Below are positions 43,439 through 53,093 of a stretch of DNA of 64,000 nucleotides, in pieces (the stretch's first letter is position 1; each line of letters starts with the position of its first letter). The notes beneath the pieces are model-generated. The model did no database searches, was not told the DNA's origin, and saw only the letters and a list, made by a program, of their open reading frames with translations. The DNA is from Janthinobacterium sp. FW305-129 (GTDB taxonomy: Bacteria > Pseudomonadota > Gammaproteobacteria > Burkholderiales > Burkholderiaceae_D), in the NCBI RefSeq assembly GCF_020858115.1, contig NZ_JACYMM010000005.1:62001-126000 (forward strand), written 5' to 3'. The translations under genes and the position numbers were made by a program.

Positions 43439-46339
43439 ATGTCCGATCAAAACAAGCCAGCCACGCCCAAGCAGAACAAGAAGCCTGAAAGCAAATACCC
43501 GGTCAACATGACGGAAACCCCATTCCCGATGCGCGGCGACATGGCCAAGCGCGAGCCGCAATGGGTGCAGCAATGGCAAGACAAGAAGATTTACGAGCGC
43601 GTGCGCAAGGCTGCCGCCGGCCGTCCGAAATTCATCCTGCATGACGGCCCGCCGTATGCGAATGGCGACATCCACCTGGGCCACGCCGTCAACAAGATCC
43701 TGAAGGACATGGTCGTCAAGTCGCGCTCGCTGGCCGGCTTCGACGCGCCCTACGTGCCGGGCTGGGATTGCCACGGCATGCCGATCGAGATCCAGATCGA
43801 AAAACTGCACGGCAAGAACCTGCCGACGGCCGACGTGCTGGAAAAGGCCCGCGCCTACGCCAACGTGCAGGTCGAGCGCCAGAAGAAGGATTTTATTCGC
43901 CTGGGCGTGCTGGGCGAGTGGGACAACCCATATCTGACCATGGCGCACGGCAATGAAGCGGACGAATTGCGCGCGCTGGGCAAGCTGCTGGAAAAAGGCT
44001 ATGTCTACCGCGGCCTGAAGCCCGTCAACTGGTGCTTCGATTGCCAGTCGGCGCTGGCCGAGGCGGAAGTGGAATACGCGGAAAAACGCGACCCGGCCAT
44101 CGACGTCGGCTTCAAGTTCGCCGAGCCGGCCAAGCTGGCGGCCGCCTTCGGCCTGCCTGCCCTGCCGACCGATAACGGTTTCATCGTCATCTGGACCACC
44201 ACGCCGTGGACCATCCCGTCGAACCAGGCGCTGAACGTGCACCCGGAAGTCAAATACGCGCTGGTGAAAGCCGAGCGCGATGGCCAGCCATTGCTGCTGA
44301 TCCTGGCGCAAGACCTGGTCGTGGCCAGCCTGGCGCGCTTCAAGCTCGAAGGCACGACGATCGCCACCTGCGACGGCGCGGCCCTGGCCGGCATCAGCTT
44401 CCGCCACCCGCTGCATGCGGCCGACGCTTTCTACGACCGTTTGTCGCCCTTGTACCTGGCCGAATACGTGACCACGGAAAGCGGCACGGGCGTGGTGCAC
44501 TCGGCGCCAGCCTACGGCCTGGACGACTTCATCTCGTGCAAGGCGCACGGCATGAAGGACGACGACATCATCAAACCCGTGATGGGCGACGGCAAGTTCG
44601 CCTCGACCCTGCCCCTGTTCGGCGGCATGACCATCTGGGAAGCGTCGAAACCGATCTGCAATGCCCTGAAAGAAGCGGGAGCCTTGTTCGAAGTCAAGAT
44701 GTTCGACCACAGTTACATGCATTGTTGGCGTCATAAGACGCCGATCATCTACCGCGCCACGTCGCAATGGTTCGCCGGCATGGACGTGACGCCGAAGGAC
44801 GGCGGCGCGACCCTGCGCGAGACGGCCTTGCAAGGCATCGCCGATACCGAGTTCTTCCCGGACTGGGGCCAGGCGCGCCTGCACGGCATGATCGCCAACC
44901 GTCCTGACTGGACCTTGTCACGCCAGCGCCAATGGGGCGTGCCGATGGCCTTCATCGTGCACAAGGAAACGGGCGACCTGCATCCGCGCACGCCGGAACT
45001 GCTGGAGCAGGTGGCCAAGCTGATCGAAAAGGACGGCATCGAGGCATGGCAGGCGCTGGATCTGAAGGACCTGATCGGCGACGAAGCGGCCATCTACGCC
45101 AAGAACAAGGACACGCTGGACGTGTGGTTCGATTCCGGCGCCACGCACCAGACGGTGCTGGGCGGCCCGCAGGCGCACGGCTCGCACTCGACGCAGCTGC
45201 AATTCCCGGCCGACCTGTACCTGGAAGGCTCGGACCAGCATCGCGGCTGGTTCCACTCGTCGCTGCTGGTGTCGTCGATGCTGAACGGCCGTCCGCCATA
45301 TAAAGCCCTGCTGACGCACGGCTTCACGGTCGATGGCGAAGGCAAGAAGATGTCGAAGTCGCTGGGTAATACCCTGGCGCCGCAAAAGATCTCGGACACC
45401 CTGGGCGCGGACATCCTGCGCCTATGGATCGCTTCGACCGACTACACGGGCGAGCTGTCGATCTCCGACGAAATCCTGAAACGCGTGACGGAATCGTACC
45501 GCCGCATCCGCAACACCCTGCGCTTCCTGCTGGCGAACACCTCGGACTTCAATCCGGCCACGGACGCCGTGCCGGTGACGGAAATGTTCGAGATCGACCG
45601 CTATGCGCTGGCCAACATGGCATCGCTGCAAACGCAGATCGAGAACAACTATGCGCGCTACGAGTTCCACCCCGTCGTGTCGAAGCTGCAGACCTACTGC
45701 TCGGAAGACCTGGGCGGCTTCTACCTGGACATCCTGAAGGACCGTCTGTACACCTCGGGCTTGACGTCGCACGCGCGCCGCTCGGCGCAGACGGCCCTGT
45801 GGCACATCACGCAAAGCCTGCTGCGCCTGATGGCCCCGGCCCTGTCGTTCACGGCCGAAGAAGCGTGGGCAGTCTTTGCCGGCGCGGAGGCGTACGCCGC
45901 CAGCGATGAAACCATCTTCACGCAAACCTGGTGGCAGCTGCCGGCAGTGGCGGATGCGGCCGAGCTGCTGGAGAAATACACAGCCCTGCGCGCCGTGCGC
46001 ACGGACGTCACCAAGCAGCTGGAAGACTTGCGCACCTCGGGCGCCATCGGTTCCTCGCTGCAAGCGGAGCTGACGATCAAGGCCGCGCCGATGAAGTACA
46101 AGCTGTTGACCACCCTGGGCGAGGACTTGAAGTTCGTCTTCATCACCTCGCAGGCAACGGTGGCCGAAGTGGCCGACGAAGCGGCCGAGGAAGTGGTCGT
46201 GGCCGCGTCGACGGCGCCGAAGTGCGAGCGCTGCTGGCACTACCGTGCGGACGTGGGCACGGACGCCGCGCATGCCACCCTGTGCGGCCGCTGCGTCAGC
46301 AATCTGTTTGGAAAAGGCGAAGTTCGCCGTTTCGCTTAG
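43439..46339 (+). CDS. ileS: Isoleucyl-tRNA synthetase
   Basis: 966-residue class I synthetase. HIGH-type motif is HLGH in [20 protein letters not shown] motif is KMSKSLGN, and the C-terminal zinc site is [12 protein letters not shown] with a following CGRC. The editing domain lies between about 200 and 400. The start at 43439 matches the Burkholderiales N-terminus ([19 protein letters not shown]); a longer frame reaching into ribF is rejected. Confidence 0.97.
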   Translation: MSDQNKPATPKQNKKPESKYPVNMTETPFPMRGDMAKREPQWVQQWQDKKIYERVRKAAAGRPKFILHDGPPYANGDIHLGHAVNKILKDMVVKSRSLAGFDAPYVPGWDCHGMPIEIQIEKLHGKNLPTADVLEKARAYANVQVERQKKDFIRLGVLGEWDNPYLTMAHGNEADELRALGKLLEKGYVYRGLKPVNWCFDCQSALAEAEVEYAEKRDPAIDVGFKFAEPAKLAAAFGLPALPTDNGFIVIWTTTPWTIPSNQALNVHPEVKYALVKAERDGQPLLLILAQDLVVASLARFKLEGTTIATCDGAALAGISFRHPLHAADAFYDRLSPLYLAEYVTTESGTGVVHSAPAYGLDDFISCKAHGMKDDDIIKPVMGDGKFASTLPLFGGMTIWEASKPICNALKEAGALFEVKMFDHSYMHCWRHKTPIIYRATSQWFAGMDVTPKDGGATLRETALQGIADTEFFPDWGQARLHGMIANRPDWTLSRQRQWGVPMAFIVHKETGDLHPRTPELLEQVAKLIEKDGIEAWQALDLKDLIGDEAAIYAKNKDTLDVWFDSGATHQTVLGGPQAHGSHSTQLQFPADLYLEGSDQHRGWFHSSLLVSSMLNGRPPYKALLTHGFTVDGEGKKMSKSLGNTLAPQKISDTLGADILRLWIASTDYTGELSISDEILKRVTESYRRIRNTLRFLLANTSDFNPATDAVPVTEMFEIDRYALANMASLQTQIENNYARYEFHPVVSKLQTYCSEDLGGFYLDILKDRLYTSGLTSHARRSAQTALWHITQSLLRLMAPALSFTAEEAWAVFAGAEAYAASDETIFTQTWWQLPAVADAAELLEKYTALRAVRTDVTKQLEDLRTSGAIGSSLQAELTIKAAPMKYKLLTTLGEDLKFVFITSQATVAEVADEAAEEVVVAASTAPKCERCWHYRADVGTDAAHATLCGRCVSNLFGKGEVRRFA

Positions 46340-46377
46340 ACTGTCACCCCGGGGCGCTGCCTGCGTCCCGCGTCCAA

Positions 46378-46401
46378 CCGCCGCCTGCTGCCAGGCGGCG
46401 G
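46378..46401 (+). terminator. GC-rich hairpin between ileS and lspA
   Basis: CCGCCGCCTG and CAGGCGGCGG form a perfect 10-bp stem with a 4-nt loop, followed by CTTT. It lies 21 bp before the lspA ATG. The weak T tail suggests attenuation or mRNA stabilisation rather than full termination. Confidence 0.5.
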
Positions 46402-46422
46402 CTTTATCTTCCCTGGAAAAAT

Positions 46423-46932
46423 ATGGCCACTAAAAACCGTTTTTCATCGAAATCGTCGTCCTCAGCGTCGCTGGTGCCCTGGCTGGGCATTGCCGCCATC
46501 GTCATCCTGTTCGACCAAATCACCAAGATCACGATCCTGAAGACCTTCCGCTATGCGCAAGAGATGGTCATCACCTCGTATTTCAACCTGGTGCTCGCAT
46601 ATAACAAGGGCGCCGCGTTCAGCTTCCTGTCCGACCAGGGCGGCTGGCAGCGCTATTTCTTCACCGGCATCGCCCTGGCGGCCGCCGTCTACATCATCTA
46701 CCTGCTGAAAAAGCACGCGGGCCAGCGCATGTTCTGCTGGGCCCTGGCGCTGATCCTCGGCGGCGCGCTGGGCAACGCCATCGACCGCCTGGTGTACGGC
46801 CACGTGGTCGACTTCCTCGACTTCCACTGGAAAAGCTGGGGCCATTTCCCCGCTTTCAATATCGCCGACAGCGCCATCTGCATCGGCGCGGCCCTGTTCA
46901 TCATCGATGAACTGCGCCGTGTAAACAAATAG
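46423..46932 (+). CDS. lspA: Lipoprotein signal peptidase LspA
   Basis: Aspartic peptidase that removes signal peptides from lipid-modified prolipoproteins in the inner membrane. 169 residues, four hydrophobic helices; catalytic aspartates are in [16 protein letters not shown] and [11 protein letters not shown]. The start at 46423 follows GGAAAAAT and matches the family length; frames reaching back into ileS are not real. Confidence 0.96.
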   Translation: MATKNRFSSKSSSSASLVPWLGIAAIVILFDQITKITILKTFRYAQEMVITSYFNLVLAYNKGAAFSFLSDQGGWQRYFFTGIALAAAVYIIYLLKKHAGQRMFCWALALILGGALGNAIDRLVYGHVVDFLDFHWKSWGHFPAFNIADSAICIGAALFIIDELRRVNK

Positions 46933-46949
46933 ACAAGCAGGAGAACGGC

Positions 46950-48170
46950 ATGGAATTGTCCGGCAAAAAAATCGTCCTGGGACTTTCGGGCGGCGTCGCC
47001 TGCTACAAGGCGGCGGAACTGTGCCGCGCGCTGACAAAGGCCGGCGCCTCGGTGCAGGTGGTGATGACGGATGCGGCCAGCCACTTCATCACGGCCGTCA
47101 CGATGCAGGCGCTGTCCGGCCACCCCGTGCACACCAGCCAATGGGATGCCCGCATCGATAACAACATGGCGCATATCGACTTGACGCGCCATGCGGACGC
47201 CATCCTGATCGCGCCGTGCTCGGCCGATTTTCTGCGCAAACTCGCGCATGGCGTGTGCGACGACCTGCTCTCGACCCTGTGCCTGGCCCGCCCGGCCCAC
47301 CTGCCTTTGCTGGTGGCGCCGGCCATGAACGTGGAAATGTGGCAGAACCCCGCCACGCAGCGCAACGTGCAGCAGCTGCACGACGACGGCATCACCCTGT
47401 TTGGCCCGGCCGCCGGCGAACAGGCTTGCGGCGAAGTTGGCCTGGGCCGCATGCTGGAACCGGAACAGCTCTTGACGGAGCTGATCGCCGCCTTCCAGCC
47501 CAAAGTCCTGGCCGGCAAGCGCGTGCTGGTCACGGCAGGCCCCACGTTTGAAGCCATCGACCCCGTGCGCGGCATCACCAATCTGTCCTCGGGCAAGATG
47601 GGCTATGCGGTGGCGCGCGCGGCGCGTGAAGCGGGCGCCGAAGTGCTGCTCATTTCCGGCCCCACGGCCCTGGACGCGCCGTTCGGCGTGCGCCGCATCG
47701 ACGTGCAAAGCGCGCAGCAGATGCACGATGCGGTGCTGGCCCACGTCGACGGCCAGCATGTCTTCGTCGCCGTGGCCGCAGTGGCCGACTGGAGAGTCGC
47801 CAACGCCAGCGACCAAAAGATGAAAAAGCAGGCCGACGGCTCCGTGCCCGAACTGCAGTTCGCGCAAAATCCCGACATCCTGGCCACCGTGGCGGCGCGC
47901 ACCAACCTGGCCGGCTATCCGTACTGCGTGGGCTTTGCCGCCGAATCGGAAAACCTGGTGGAATTCGGCTCGGTCAAGCGCGAGAAAAAAGGCATTCCTC
48001 TGCTGGTTGGCAATATCGGCCAGAACACGTTTGGCCAGGACGACAACACCATCATCCTGTTCGACGAGGAAGGCCATACCGTGCTGCCGCGCGCCTCGAA
48101 ACTGAACCTGGCGCGCCAGCTGATTTCGGAAATCTCGAAACGCCTGGCAAAAAATTCGCTGCTCAAATAA
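46950..48170 (+). CDS. coaBC: Bifunctional phosphopantothenoylcysteine decarboxylase / synthetase CoaBC
   Basis: Two consecutive steps of coenzyme A synthesis. 406 residues: the flavin-dependent CoaC domain (about 5-180) has the catalytic His region AHIDLTRHADAILIAP and the active cysteine in EQACGEVGLGRM; the CoaB domain (about 190-400) has VTAGPTFEAIDPVRGITNLSSGKMG. AGGAG precedes the ATG. Continues the ribF-ileS-lspA-coaBC-dut run. Confidence 0.96.
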   Translation: MELSGKKIVLGLSGGVACYKAAELCRALTKAGASVQVVMTDAASHFITAVTMQALSGHPVHTSQWDARIDNNMAHIDLTRHADAILIAPCSADFLRKLAHGVCDDLLSTLCLARPAHLPLLVAPAMNVEMWQNPATQRNVQQLHDDGITLFGPAAGEQACGEVGLGRMLEPEQLLTELIAAFQPKVLAGKRVLVTAGPTFEAIDPVRGITNLSSGKMGYAVARAAREAGAEVLLISGPTALDAPFGVRRIDVQSAQQMHDAVLAHVDGQHVFVAVAAVADWRVANASDQKMKKQADGSVPELQFAQNPDILATVAARTNLAGYPYCVGFAAESENLVEFGSVKREKKGIPLLVGNIGQNTFGQDDNTIILFDEEGHTVLPRASKLNLARQLISEISKRLAKNSLLK

Positions 48171-48205
48171 TCCTTTTAAACGACTTAGCTTAGTTAGTTA
48201 GATTC

Positions 48206-48655
48206 ATGAAAAATATCGACATCAAGATCCTCGACGCCCGCATGCAAGAACTGCTGCCGGCCTACGCCACACCGGGCAGCGCGGGGCTGGACCTGCGCGC
48301 CTGCATCGACGAGGGGATCACCATCGAAGCCGGCCAGACCGTGCTCATTCCCACGGGCCTGGCCATCCACATCGGCGACCCGTCGTATGCGGCCATGATT
48401 TTGCCGCGCAGCGGCATGGGCCACAAAAACGGCATCGTTTTGGGGAATCTGGTAGGCTTAATCGACTCCGATTACCAGGGCCAGCTGATGGTATCGACCT
48501 GGAACCGGGGCCAGAGCGCCTTCACGCTCAATCCCATGGAGCGCCTGGCGCAACTGATTATCGTGCCGGTGCTGCAAGTGGGCTTTAACGTCGTCGAGGA
48601 ATTCGGCGACAGCGAACGCGGTGTTGGCGGTTTCGGCAGCACCGGCAAACATTAA
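48206..48655 (+). CDS. dut: Deoxyuridine 5'-triphosphate nucleotidohydrolase
   Basis: Homotrimeric dUTPase. 149 residues with all five motifs: [42 protein letters not shown] and the flexible C-terminal [15 protein letters not shown]. Starts 35 bp after coaBC, an association conserved in proteobacteria. Confidence 0.97.
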   Translation: MKNIDIKILDARMQELLPAYATPGSAGLDLRACIDEGITIEAGQTVLIPTGLAIHIGDPSYAAMILPRSGMGHKNGIVLGNLVGLIDSDYQGQLMVSTWNRGQSAFTLNPMERLAQLIIVPVLQVGFNVVEEFGDSERGVGGFGSTGKH

Positions 48656-48667
48656 GGATTGACACTT

Positions 48668-49771
48668 ATGCCAGGTTTCCGCCATCTGATCCCAGCCCAG
48701 ACTTCGCTGCGCCGATTGGCCACTCCCCTCCTGTTGGCCGGCGCGGCCATTCTGGCCGGCTGCACCACGCCGGTGACGACTGTCAGCGGCCCGTTCAACG
48801 TCGTGCCGGCGCCCGAGGCGCCGGCCCTGACGGCGCAGCAAAAGGCGGCGCAGGAAGAGCTGGTGAAGATGGTAACCCTGCAGGACCGCCTGTCGAAAGT
48901 CTCGGCGCCCCTGCTGATCAACAATGCGGACCTGTGCAAGACGTATGCGCGCAACCTGCTGGGCTTCACGGCGCAGAACAAGTATTCCTATCCTGGCATC
49001 TATGCCGACGCGGCGCAGGCGGCACTCGGCTACGGCGAACAGATGCAGGTGTCCGGCGTCTTGCCGGGCAGCGGCGCCGCGCGCGCCGGCTTGCGCAAGG
49101 GCGACGGTTTGCTGGCCGCCGAAGGCAAGCCGCTGCCGGCAGGCCCGAAGGCGGAAGGCCCGTTCGGCGCCATCGTCGGCCCGCTGGCCTCGAAGAACGC
49201 AAGCCTGAACATGACCATCGCCCGCGACGGCCAGCAGCAGGACCTCAAAATTCCCGTCACGCGCGCCTGCGCCTTCCGCGTCGCCCTGGGCAATGCGGAC
49301 AATATCAATGCGTATTCGGACGGCGCGCGCATCATGCTCACGCGCGGCATGATCAATGCGGCGCAAAATGACGAAGGCATCGCTTTCGTCATCGCCCGCG
49401 AAATGGCGCACAACATCCTCGACCACGCGCGCAGCCAGCGCTCGGCCGGTACGGCCGGCACCATCATCGACAGCCTGGGCGCCGTGCAGCCCGACGTCTC
49501 GATGCTGACGGGCGCCGCCGGCATCAAGGCCATGCCGCAGGAACTCGACGTGCAAGCCGACACCCTGGCCATCTACCTTCTGGCGCGCGCCGGCTACAAC
49601 GTCGACAACGCCGCCCGCTTCTGGCAGCGCATGGCCACGCAAGTGCCGGCCACGGTCGCCAACGGCTACACGGCCCTGCACCCGGGCACCAACTCGCGCA
49701 TGGCTGCCGTCAACCGCGCCGTCATCGACGTGCGCGCCAAGCAGGCAGCCAAGAAACCACTCAAGCCTTAG
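48668..49771 (+). CDS. M48-like lipoprotein with PDZ domain and altered zinc motif
   Basis: 367-residue predicted lipoprotein: signal peptide with lipobox ILAGC (C32), a PDZ-like region at about 125-165 (VSGVLPGSGAARAGLRKGDG) and an M48-type peptidase domain. The zinc helix reads R244-E-M-A-H248 where active M48 enzymes have H-E-x-x-H, so the first histidine ligand is missing; the third-ligand region is ELDVQADTLAIYLLARAGY. It may therefore be inactive or a chaperone-like homologue. Start at the ATG with AAGGA 9 nt upstream; a TTG nine bp earlier is less likely. Follows dut closely. Confidence 0.8.
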   Translation: MPGFRHLIPAQTSLRRLATPLLLAGAAILAGCTTPVTTVSGPFNVVPAPEAPALTAQQKAAQEELVKMVTLQDRLSKVSAPLLINNADLCKTYARNLLGFTAQNKYSYPGIYADAAQAALGYGEQMQVSGVLPGSGAARAGLRKGDGLLAAEGKPLPAGPKAEGPFGAIVGPLASKNASLNMTIARDGQQQDLKIPVTRACAFRVALGNADNINAYSDGARIMLTRGMINAAQNDEGIAFVIAREMAHNILDHARSQRSAGTAGTIIDSLGAVQPDVSMLTGAAGIKAMPQELDVQADTLAIYLLARAGYNVDNAARFWQRMATQVPATVANGYTALHPGTNSRMAAVNRAVIDVRAKQAAKKPLKP

Positions 49772-49777
49772 CACGGA

Positions 49778-49897
49778 GGCGCCTGACAAAACCGTCGCGA
49801 GCGGCAGTGATTTGTGGCTAAGAAGCGCAACCGTACTCTAGTACGGTGAGCATCGCAGGCCGCAAAGCGCGACGCGCAGCAGGTTTGGTCAGGCGCC
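49778..49897. repeat. Palindromic intergenic repeat, copy 2, with locus-specific inverted arms
   Basis: The 88-bp core (49794-49881) is the inverted counterpart of the core at 42134-42221, centre ACCGTACT-CT-AGTACGGT. Arms GGCGCCTGACAAAACC (49778-49793) and GGTTTGGTCAGGCGCC (49882-49897) are inverted repeats with one mismatch in 16. The right arm includes the last two codons and stop of the small minus-strand gene at 49889-50029. It fills the space between two convergent genes. Confidence 0.85.
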
Positions 49898-50029
49898 GGG
49901 GAAGTTCGGGAAGTAGGTGCCCATGATCCAGGTCAGGGCGCCGCAGAACACCACGGCCAGAAACAGGACGATGAGCAGCTTGCCGAACTTGGGAATACCC
50001 TCTTCTTGCGTCTTGACTTCATTTGACAT
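49889..50029 (-). CDS. Small membrane protein, 46 aa
   Basis: Not recognised. The 46-residue product begins MSNEVKTQEEGIPKFGKLL and has one strong membrane helix (about 18-38, LLIVLFLAVVFCGALTWIMG), then a short tail TYFPNFPGA. GGAG is placed 7 nt before the ATG at 50029, which together with the single hydrophobic helix makes it a credible real gene. It is divergent from xdhC and convergent with the M48-like gene; its stop codon lies in an arm of the palindromic repeat. Confidence 0.65.
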   Translation of the reverse strand: MSNEVKTQEEGIPKFGKLLIVLFLAVVFCGALTWIMGTYFPNFPGA

Positions 50030-50129
50030 GAAAATTCTCCGCAGGGTGGTGGAACAGGTAGTATATCCACAATCTTGAATACTTTTCCATACTTTGCCGC
50101 AAACATACGGCATGTAACTCGCGTGCGCC

Positions 50130-51137
50130 ATGGACAGCATCGACCTTGAAGTTCTGAAGACCAGCGCCGCCTGGCTCGCCGCCGGGCACCGCTGCGAACT
50201 CGTCACCGTCATCAAGACCTGGGGCTCCAGCCCCCGCCCCGTGGGCGCCACGCTGGCCATCTGCGACGATGGCACGGTGGTCGGCTCCGTCTCCGGCGGC
50301 TGCATCGAAGATGATTTGATCGACAGGGTGCGCGTGCACGGCATCGAGCGCACCTTGCCGGACATCGTCAGCTACGGCATCAGCGCCGACGAGGCGCACC
50401 GCTTCGGCCTGCCCTGCGGCGGCACCATCGAACTGGCCATCGAACCGCTGCATGCGGGCAGCCGCGTGGCCGAACTGCTGGCGCGCCTGGAAGCGCATGA
50501 ACTGGTCGAGCGCCGCCTCGACCTGCGCAGCGGCGCCGTCAGCCTGCGGCGCGCCGCGCCGGGCGCCGTGCTGGCCCTGGAAGACGCGGTACTCACCACG
50601 CAGCACGGCCCGCGCTGGCGATTGCTGATCATCGGCGCCAGCCAGCTGTCGCGCTTCGTGGCGCAAATCGCCATGGCCATGGATTACCACGTCATCGTCT
50701 GCGACCCGCGCGAGGAATACCGGGGCGGCTGGAACGTGCCCGGCGTGCCCCTGCTGCACGCCATGCCGGACGACCTCGTGCTGGAATTAAAGCTCGACAG
50801 CCGCAGCGCCGTCGTCGCCCTCACGCACGACCCCAAGCTCGACGACCTGGCCCTGATGGAAGCACTCAAATCCCCCGCGTTTTATGTCGGCGCCATCGGT
50901 TCGCGCGCGAACAACGCCAAACGCCGCGAACGGCTGCTGCAGTTCGACGTCAGCGCGGAGCAACTGGCGCGCCTGCATGGCCCCATCGGCCTGTACATCG
51001 GCAGCAAGACGCCGGCCGAAATCGCCATCTCCATCCTGGCCGAACTGACGGCCGTGAAAAATGGCGTGCCCGACGCCCTGCAGATCCAGCATGCGGCGGC
51101 CCTGAGCCCGCCCACCACGGATATCTGCGCCCGCTAA
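50130..51137 (+). CDS. XdhC/CoxI family molybdenum-cofactor maturation protein
   Basis: 335 residues. XdhC proteins bind the molybdenum cofactor, promote its sulfuration and insert it into xanthine-dehydrogenase-family enzymes. The N-terminal CoxI domain (about 5-70: VTVIKTWGSSPRPVGATLAI, GSVSGGCIEDDLI) and the C-terminal Rossmann-like XdhC domain (about 165-315: LLIIGASQLSRFVAQIA, VGAIGSRANNAKRRERLL) are both present. The likely client is the molybdoenzyme encoded at 54586-57365, although unrelated genes lie between. Confidence 0.9.
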   Translation: MDSIDLEVLKTSAAWLAAGHRCELVTVIKTWGSSPRPVGATLAICDDGTVVGSVSGGCIEDDLIDRVRVHGIERTLPDIVSYGISADEAHRFGLPCGGTIELAIEPLHAGSRVAELLARLEAHELVERRLDLRSGAVSLRRAAPGAVLALEDAVLTTQHGPRWRLLIIGASQLSRFVAQIAMAMDYHVIVCDPREEYRGGWNVPGVPLLHAMPDDLVLELKLDSRSAVVALTHDPKLDDLALMEALKSPAFYVGAIGSRANNAKRRERLLQFDVSAEQLARLHGPIGLYIGSKTPAEIAISILAELTAVKNGVPDALQIQHAAALSPPTTDICAR

Positions 51138-51203
51138 GGGCCGCAGCAAGAAACGCGGTGCGCCGGCGGCGCACCCCTGCTACCTTCACTGAATTTGGCC
51201 ACC

Positions 51204-52121
51204 ATGACCCTGCTGCACTGGACCCTCCCCCTGCCCGCCGGCTACCGCCGAGACGACGTCATCGCCTTTCACAGCCGCGACGGGGAAGCCGTCGCCGAAC
51301 AAGTCACCGCAGCAGGCCTGCGCAAGGGCATCCTGCTTGCCGGCGTGCCTGTGGTGCTGGACGTGGCCTTCACGGACGCTGCGGCCGTTTGCCGCGCCGA
51401 GATCGACGGCGGCGCCAGTGACGCTGTGCAAACGGCGCTGCACGGCGCCCTGCTCAACATCCTCGGCCTGCGCATCGACCCGCAGCCGTTCGCCCGGCTG
51501 GCCGCCGCCGACCCGCTGCTGGCGCCTTTGATAAGCGTCAATCCGGGCTTGCGCATCGTGCAATCGGCCAGCCCCTTCGAGGCGCTGACCTGGGCCATCA
51601 TCGGCCAGCAGATCAACCTGCCGTTCGCCATCGCCCTGCGCCGCACTTTTATTCTGCAGGCGGGGCGCCGGCACGCCAGCGGCTTGTGGTGCTACCCCGA
51701 GGCGCGCGATGTGGCGCGGCTGGAAATCGAGGATTTGACCAGCCGCAAATTCTCGCGCGCCAAGGCGGAAACCGTGCTGCGCCTGGCGCGCCTCGTCGAC
51801 GACGGGGAATTGTCGCTGGAACTGCCCCCTTCCGGCGACGTGGCGGCCATTTCGCAGGCGCTGCTGGCCGTGAAGGGCATCGGCCCGTGGACCGTCAATT
51901 ACGCGCTGCTGCGCGGCTACGGCTATGCCGACTGCTCGCTGCACGGCGACGTGGCCATCCGCGCCGCCCTGCAAAAGCTGCTCGGAGAGGAAACGAAACC
52001 GGACATGGCGCGCACGGAGCAGTGGCTGCGCCAGTACGCGCCGCACCGCACCATGGCGGCCGCCCACCTGTGGGCCAGCCTGCACGCGCCGGCAAAAAAT
52101 ATTTTGCCGACCGGGGAATAA
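51204..52121 (+). CDS. AlkA-like DNA-3-methyladenine glycosylase (HhH-GPD)
   Basis: 305-residue base-excision repair glycosylase that removes alkylated bases. The helix-hairpin-helix is LLAVKGIGPWTVNYALLRG (about 220-240), followed by the catalytic aspartate in SLHGDVAIR. An N-terminal AlkA-type domain (about 1-110) is present. Whether it is a true AlkA or the shorter related family is not certain. Start at the ATG 51204; a TTG three codons earlier is possible. Confidence 0.87.
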   Translation: MTLLHWTLPLPAGYRRDDVIAFHSRDGEAVAEQVTAAGLRKGILLAGVPVVLDVAFTDAAAVCRAEIDGGASDAVQTALHGALLNILGLRIDPQPFARLAAADPLLAPLISVNPGLRIVQSASPFEALTWAIIGQQINLPFAIALRRTFILQAGRRHASGLWCYPEARDVARLEIEDLTSRKFSRAKAETVLRLARLVDDGELSLELPPSGDVAAISQALLAVKGIGPWTVNYALLRGYGYADCSLHGDVAIRAALQKLLGEETKPDMARTEQWLRQYAPHRTMAAAHLWASLHAPAKNILPTGE

Positions 52122-52178
52122 ACGGCGGGCGGCATGCGTCTATCCCTTGCAAGCCCACCAAACCTCAAGGAGACCATC

Positions 52179-52544
52179 ATGCGCTTTACTGCTATCGCCA
52201 CCCTCGCCGCCCTGTTGTCCGCCCCTCTGGCCTTCGCCGCCGACGTTATGCCCGCCAACGGCATGCTGGTCAACGCCAGCGGCATGACCGTGTACGTGTT
52301 CGACAAGGATGTCGCCGACAGCGGCAAGAGCGCCTGCAGCGGCGGCTGCCTGGTCGCCTGGCCCGCCGTCATCGCCACCGACGCGGCGCCCGCCGCCCCG
52401 TATGGCAGCATCAAGCGCGAAGACAACGGCGCCATGCAGCTGACCTACAAGGGCAAGCCCCTGTACCTGTACAAGGAAGACAAGAAGCCGGGCGACGTGG
52501 CCGGCGACAATTTCAAGAACGCGTGGCACGTCGTCAAGCCCTAA
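52179..52544 (+). CDS. Secreted COG4315-type protein with Yx(F/W/Y)xxD motif
   Basis: 121-residue exported protein: signal peptide (MRFTAIATLAALLSAPLAFA) then two copies of the short repeat typical of this family, around GMTVYVFDKD and GKPLYLYKED, with a cysteine pair in KSACSGGCLVAWP. No lipobox cysteine. Strong ribosome site AAGGAG before the ATG. It lies 21 bp before an ECF sigma factor gene, a frequent pairing; the sigma factor may control it. Function unknown. Confidence 0.85.
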   Translation: MRFTAIATLAALLSAPLAFAADVMPANGMLVNASGMTVYVFDKDVADSGKSACSGGCLVAWPAVIATDAAPAAPYGSIKREDNGAMQLTYKGKPLYLYKEDKKPGDVAGDNFKNAWHVVKP

Positions 52545-52565
52545 GCTCACTATCCCGCCGCCACG

Positions 52566-53093
52566 ATGACCACGCAAGAGGACAGCCGCCAGCTGCAAGC
52601 CTGCCTGCCCGGCCTGCGCCGCTATGCGCGCGCGCTGGCCGGCGCCGCGCACGCGGACGATCTGGTGCAGGATACCGTGGAGCGGGCCTGGCGCAAGCTC
52701 GATCAGTGGCAGCGCGGCGGCGAGATGCGGCCCTGGCTGTTTTCCATCATGCATAACCTGCACGTGGACCAGTTGCGCCGCCCCGGCCTGGCGCTGCAGG
52801 AACTCGACGACGACAGCGTGCTGCCCGCCCCTGAGCACACGCCGGGACAGGCCATCGCCATCGGCGAAATGGATGCGGCGCTGGCCCGTTTGCCGCTGGG
52901 GCAGCGCGAAGTCATCCTTCTGGTCGCGCTCGAACAGATGCCGTACGAGCAGGTGGCGGCCACCCTGGACATCCCCGTCGGCACCGTCATGTCGCGTTTG
53001 TCGCGCGGGCGCGACCGGCTGCGCGAACTGCTCGACGGCCGCCCTGCCGGCAGCCAGGACAGCGGCCCACCCACCCTGAAAGTCGTGAAATGA
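52566..53093 (+). CDS. ECF-type RNA polymerase sigma factor
   Basis: 175 residues with sigma region 2 (about 25-85: DLVQDTVERAWRKLDQW, RPWLFSIMHNLHVDQLRR) and region 4 (about 105-160: LGQREVILLVALEQMPYEQVAATLDIPVGTVMSRLSRGRDRLRELL), no other domains. Its stop overlaps the start of the anti-sigma gene (ATGA), which confirms the regulatory pair. I could not define the target promoter sequence. Confidence 0.92.
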   Translation: MTTQEDSRQLQACLPGLRRYARALAGAAHADDLVQDTVERAWRKLDQWQRGGEMRPWLFSIMHNLHVDQLRRPGLALQELDDDSVLPAPEHTPGQAIAIGEMDAALARLPLGQREVILLVALEQMPYEQVAATLDIPVGTVMSRLSRGRDRLRELLDGRPAGSQDSGPPTLKVVK

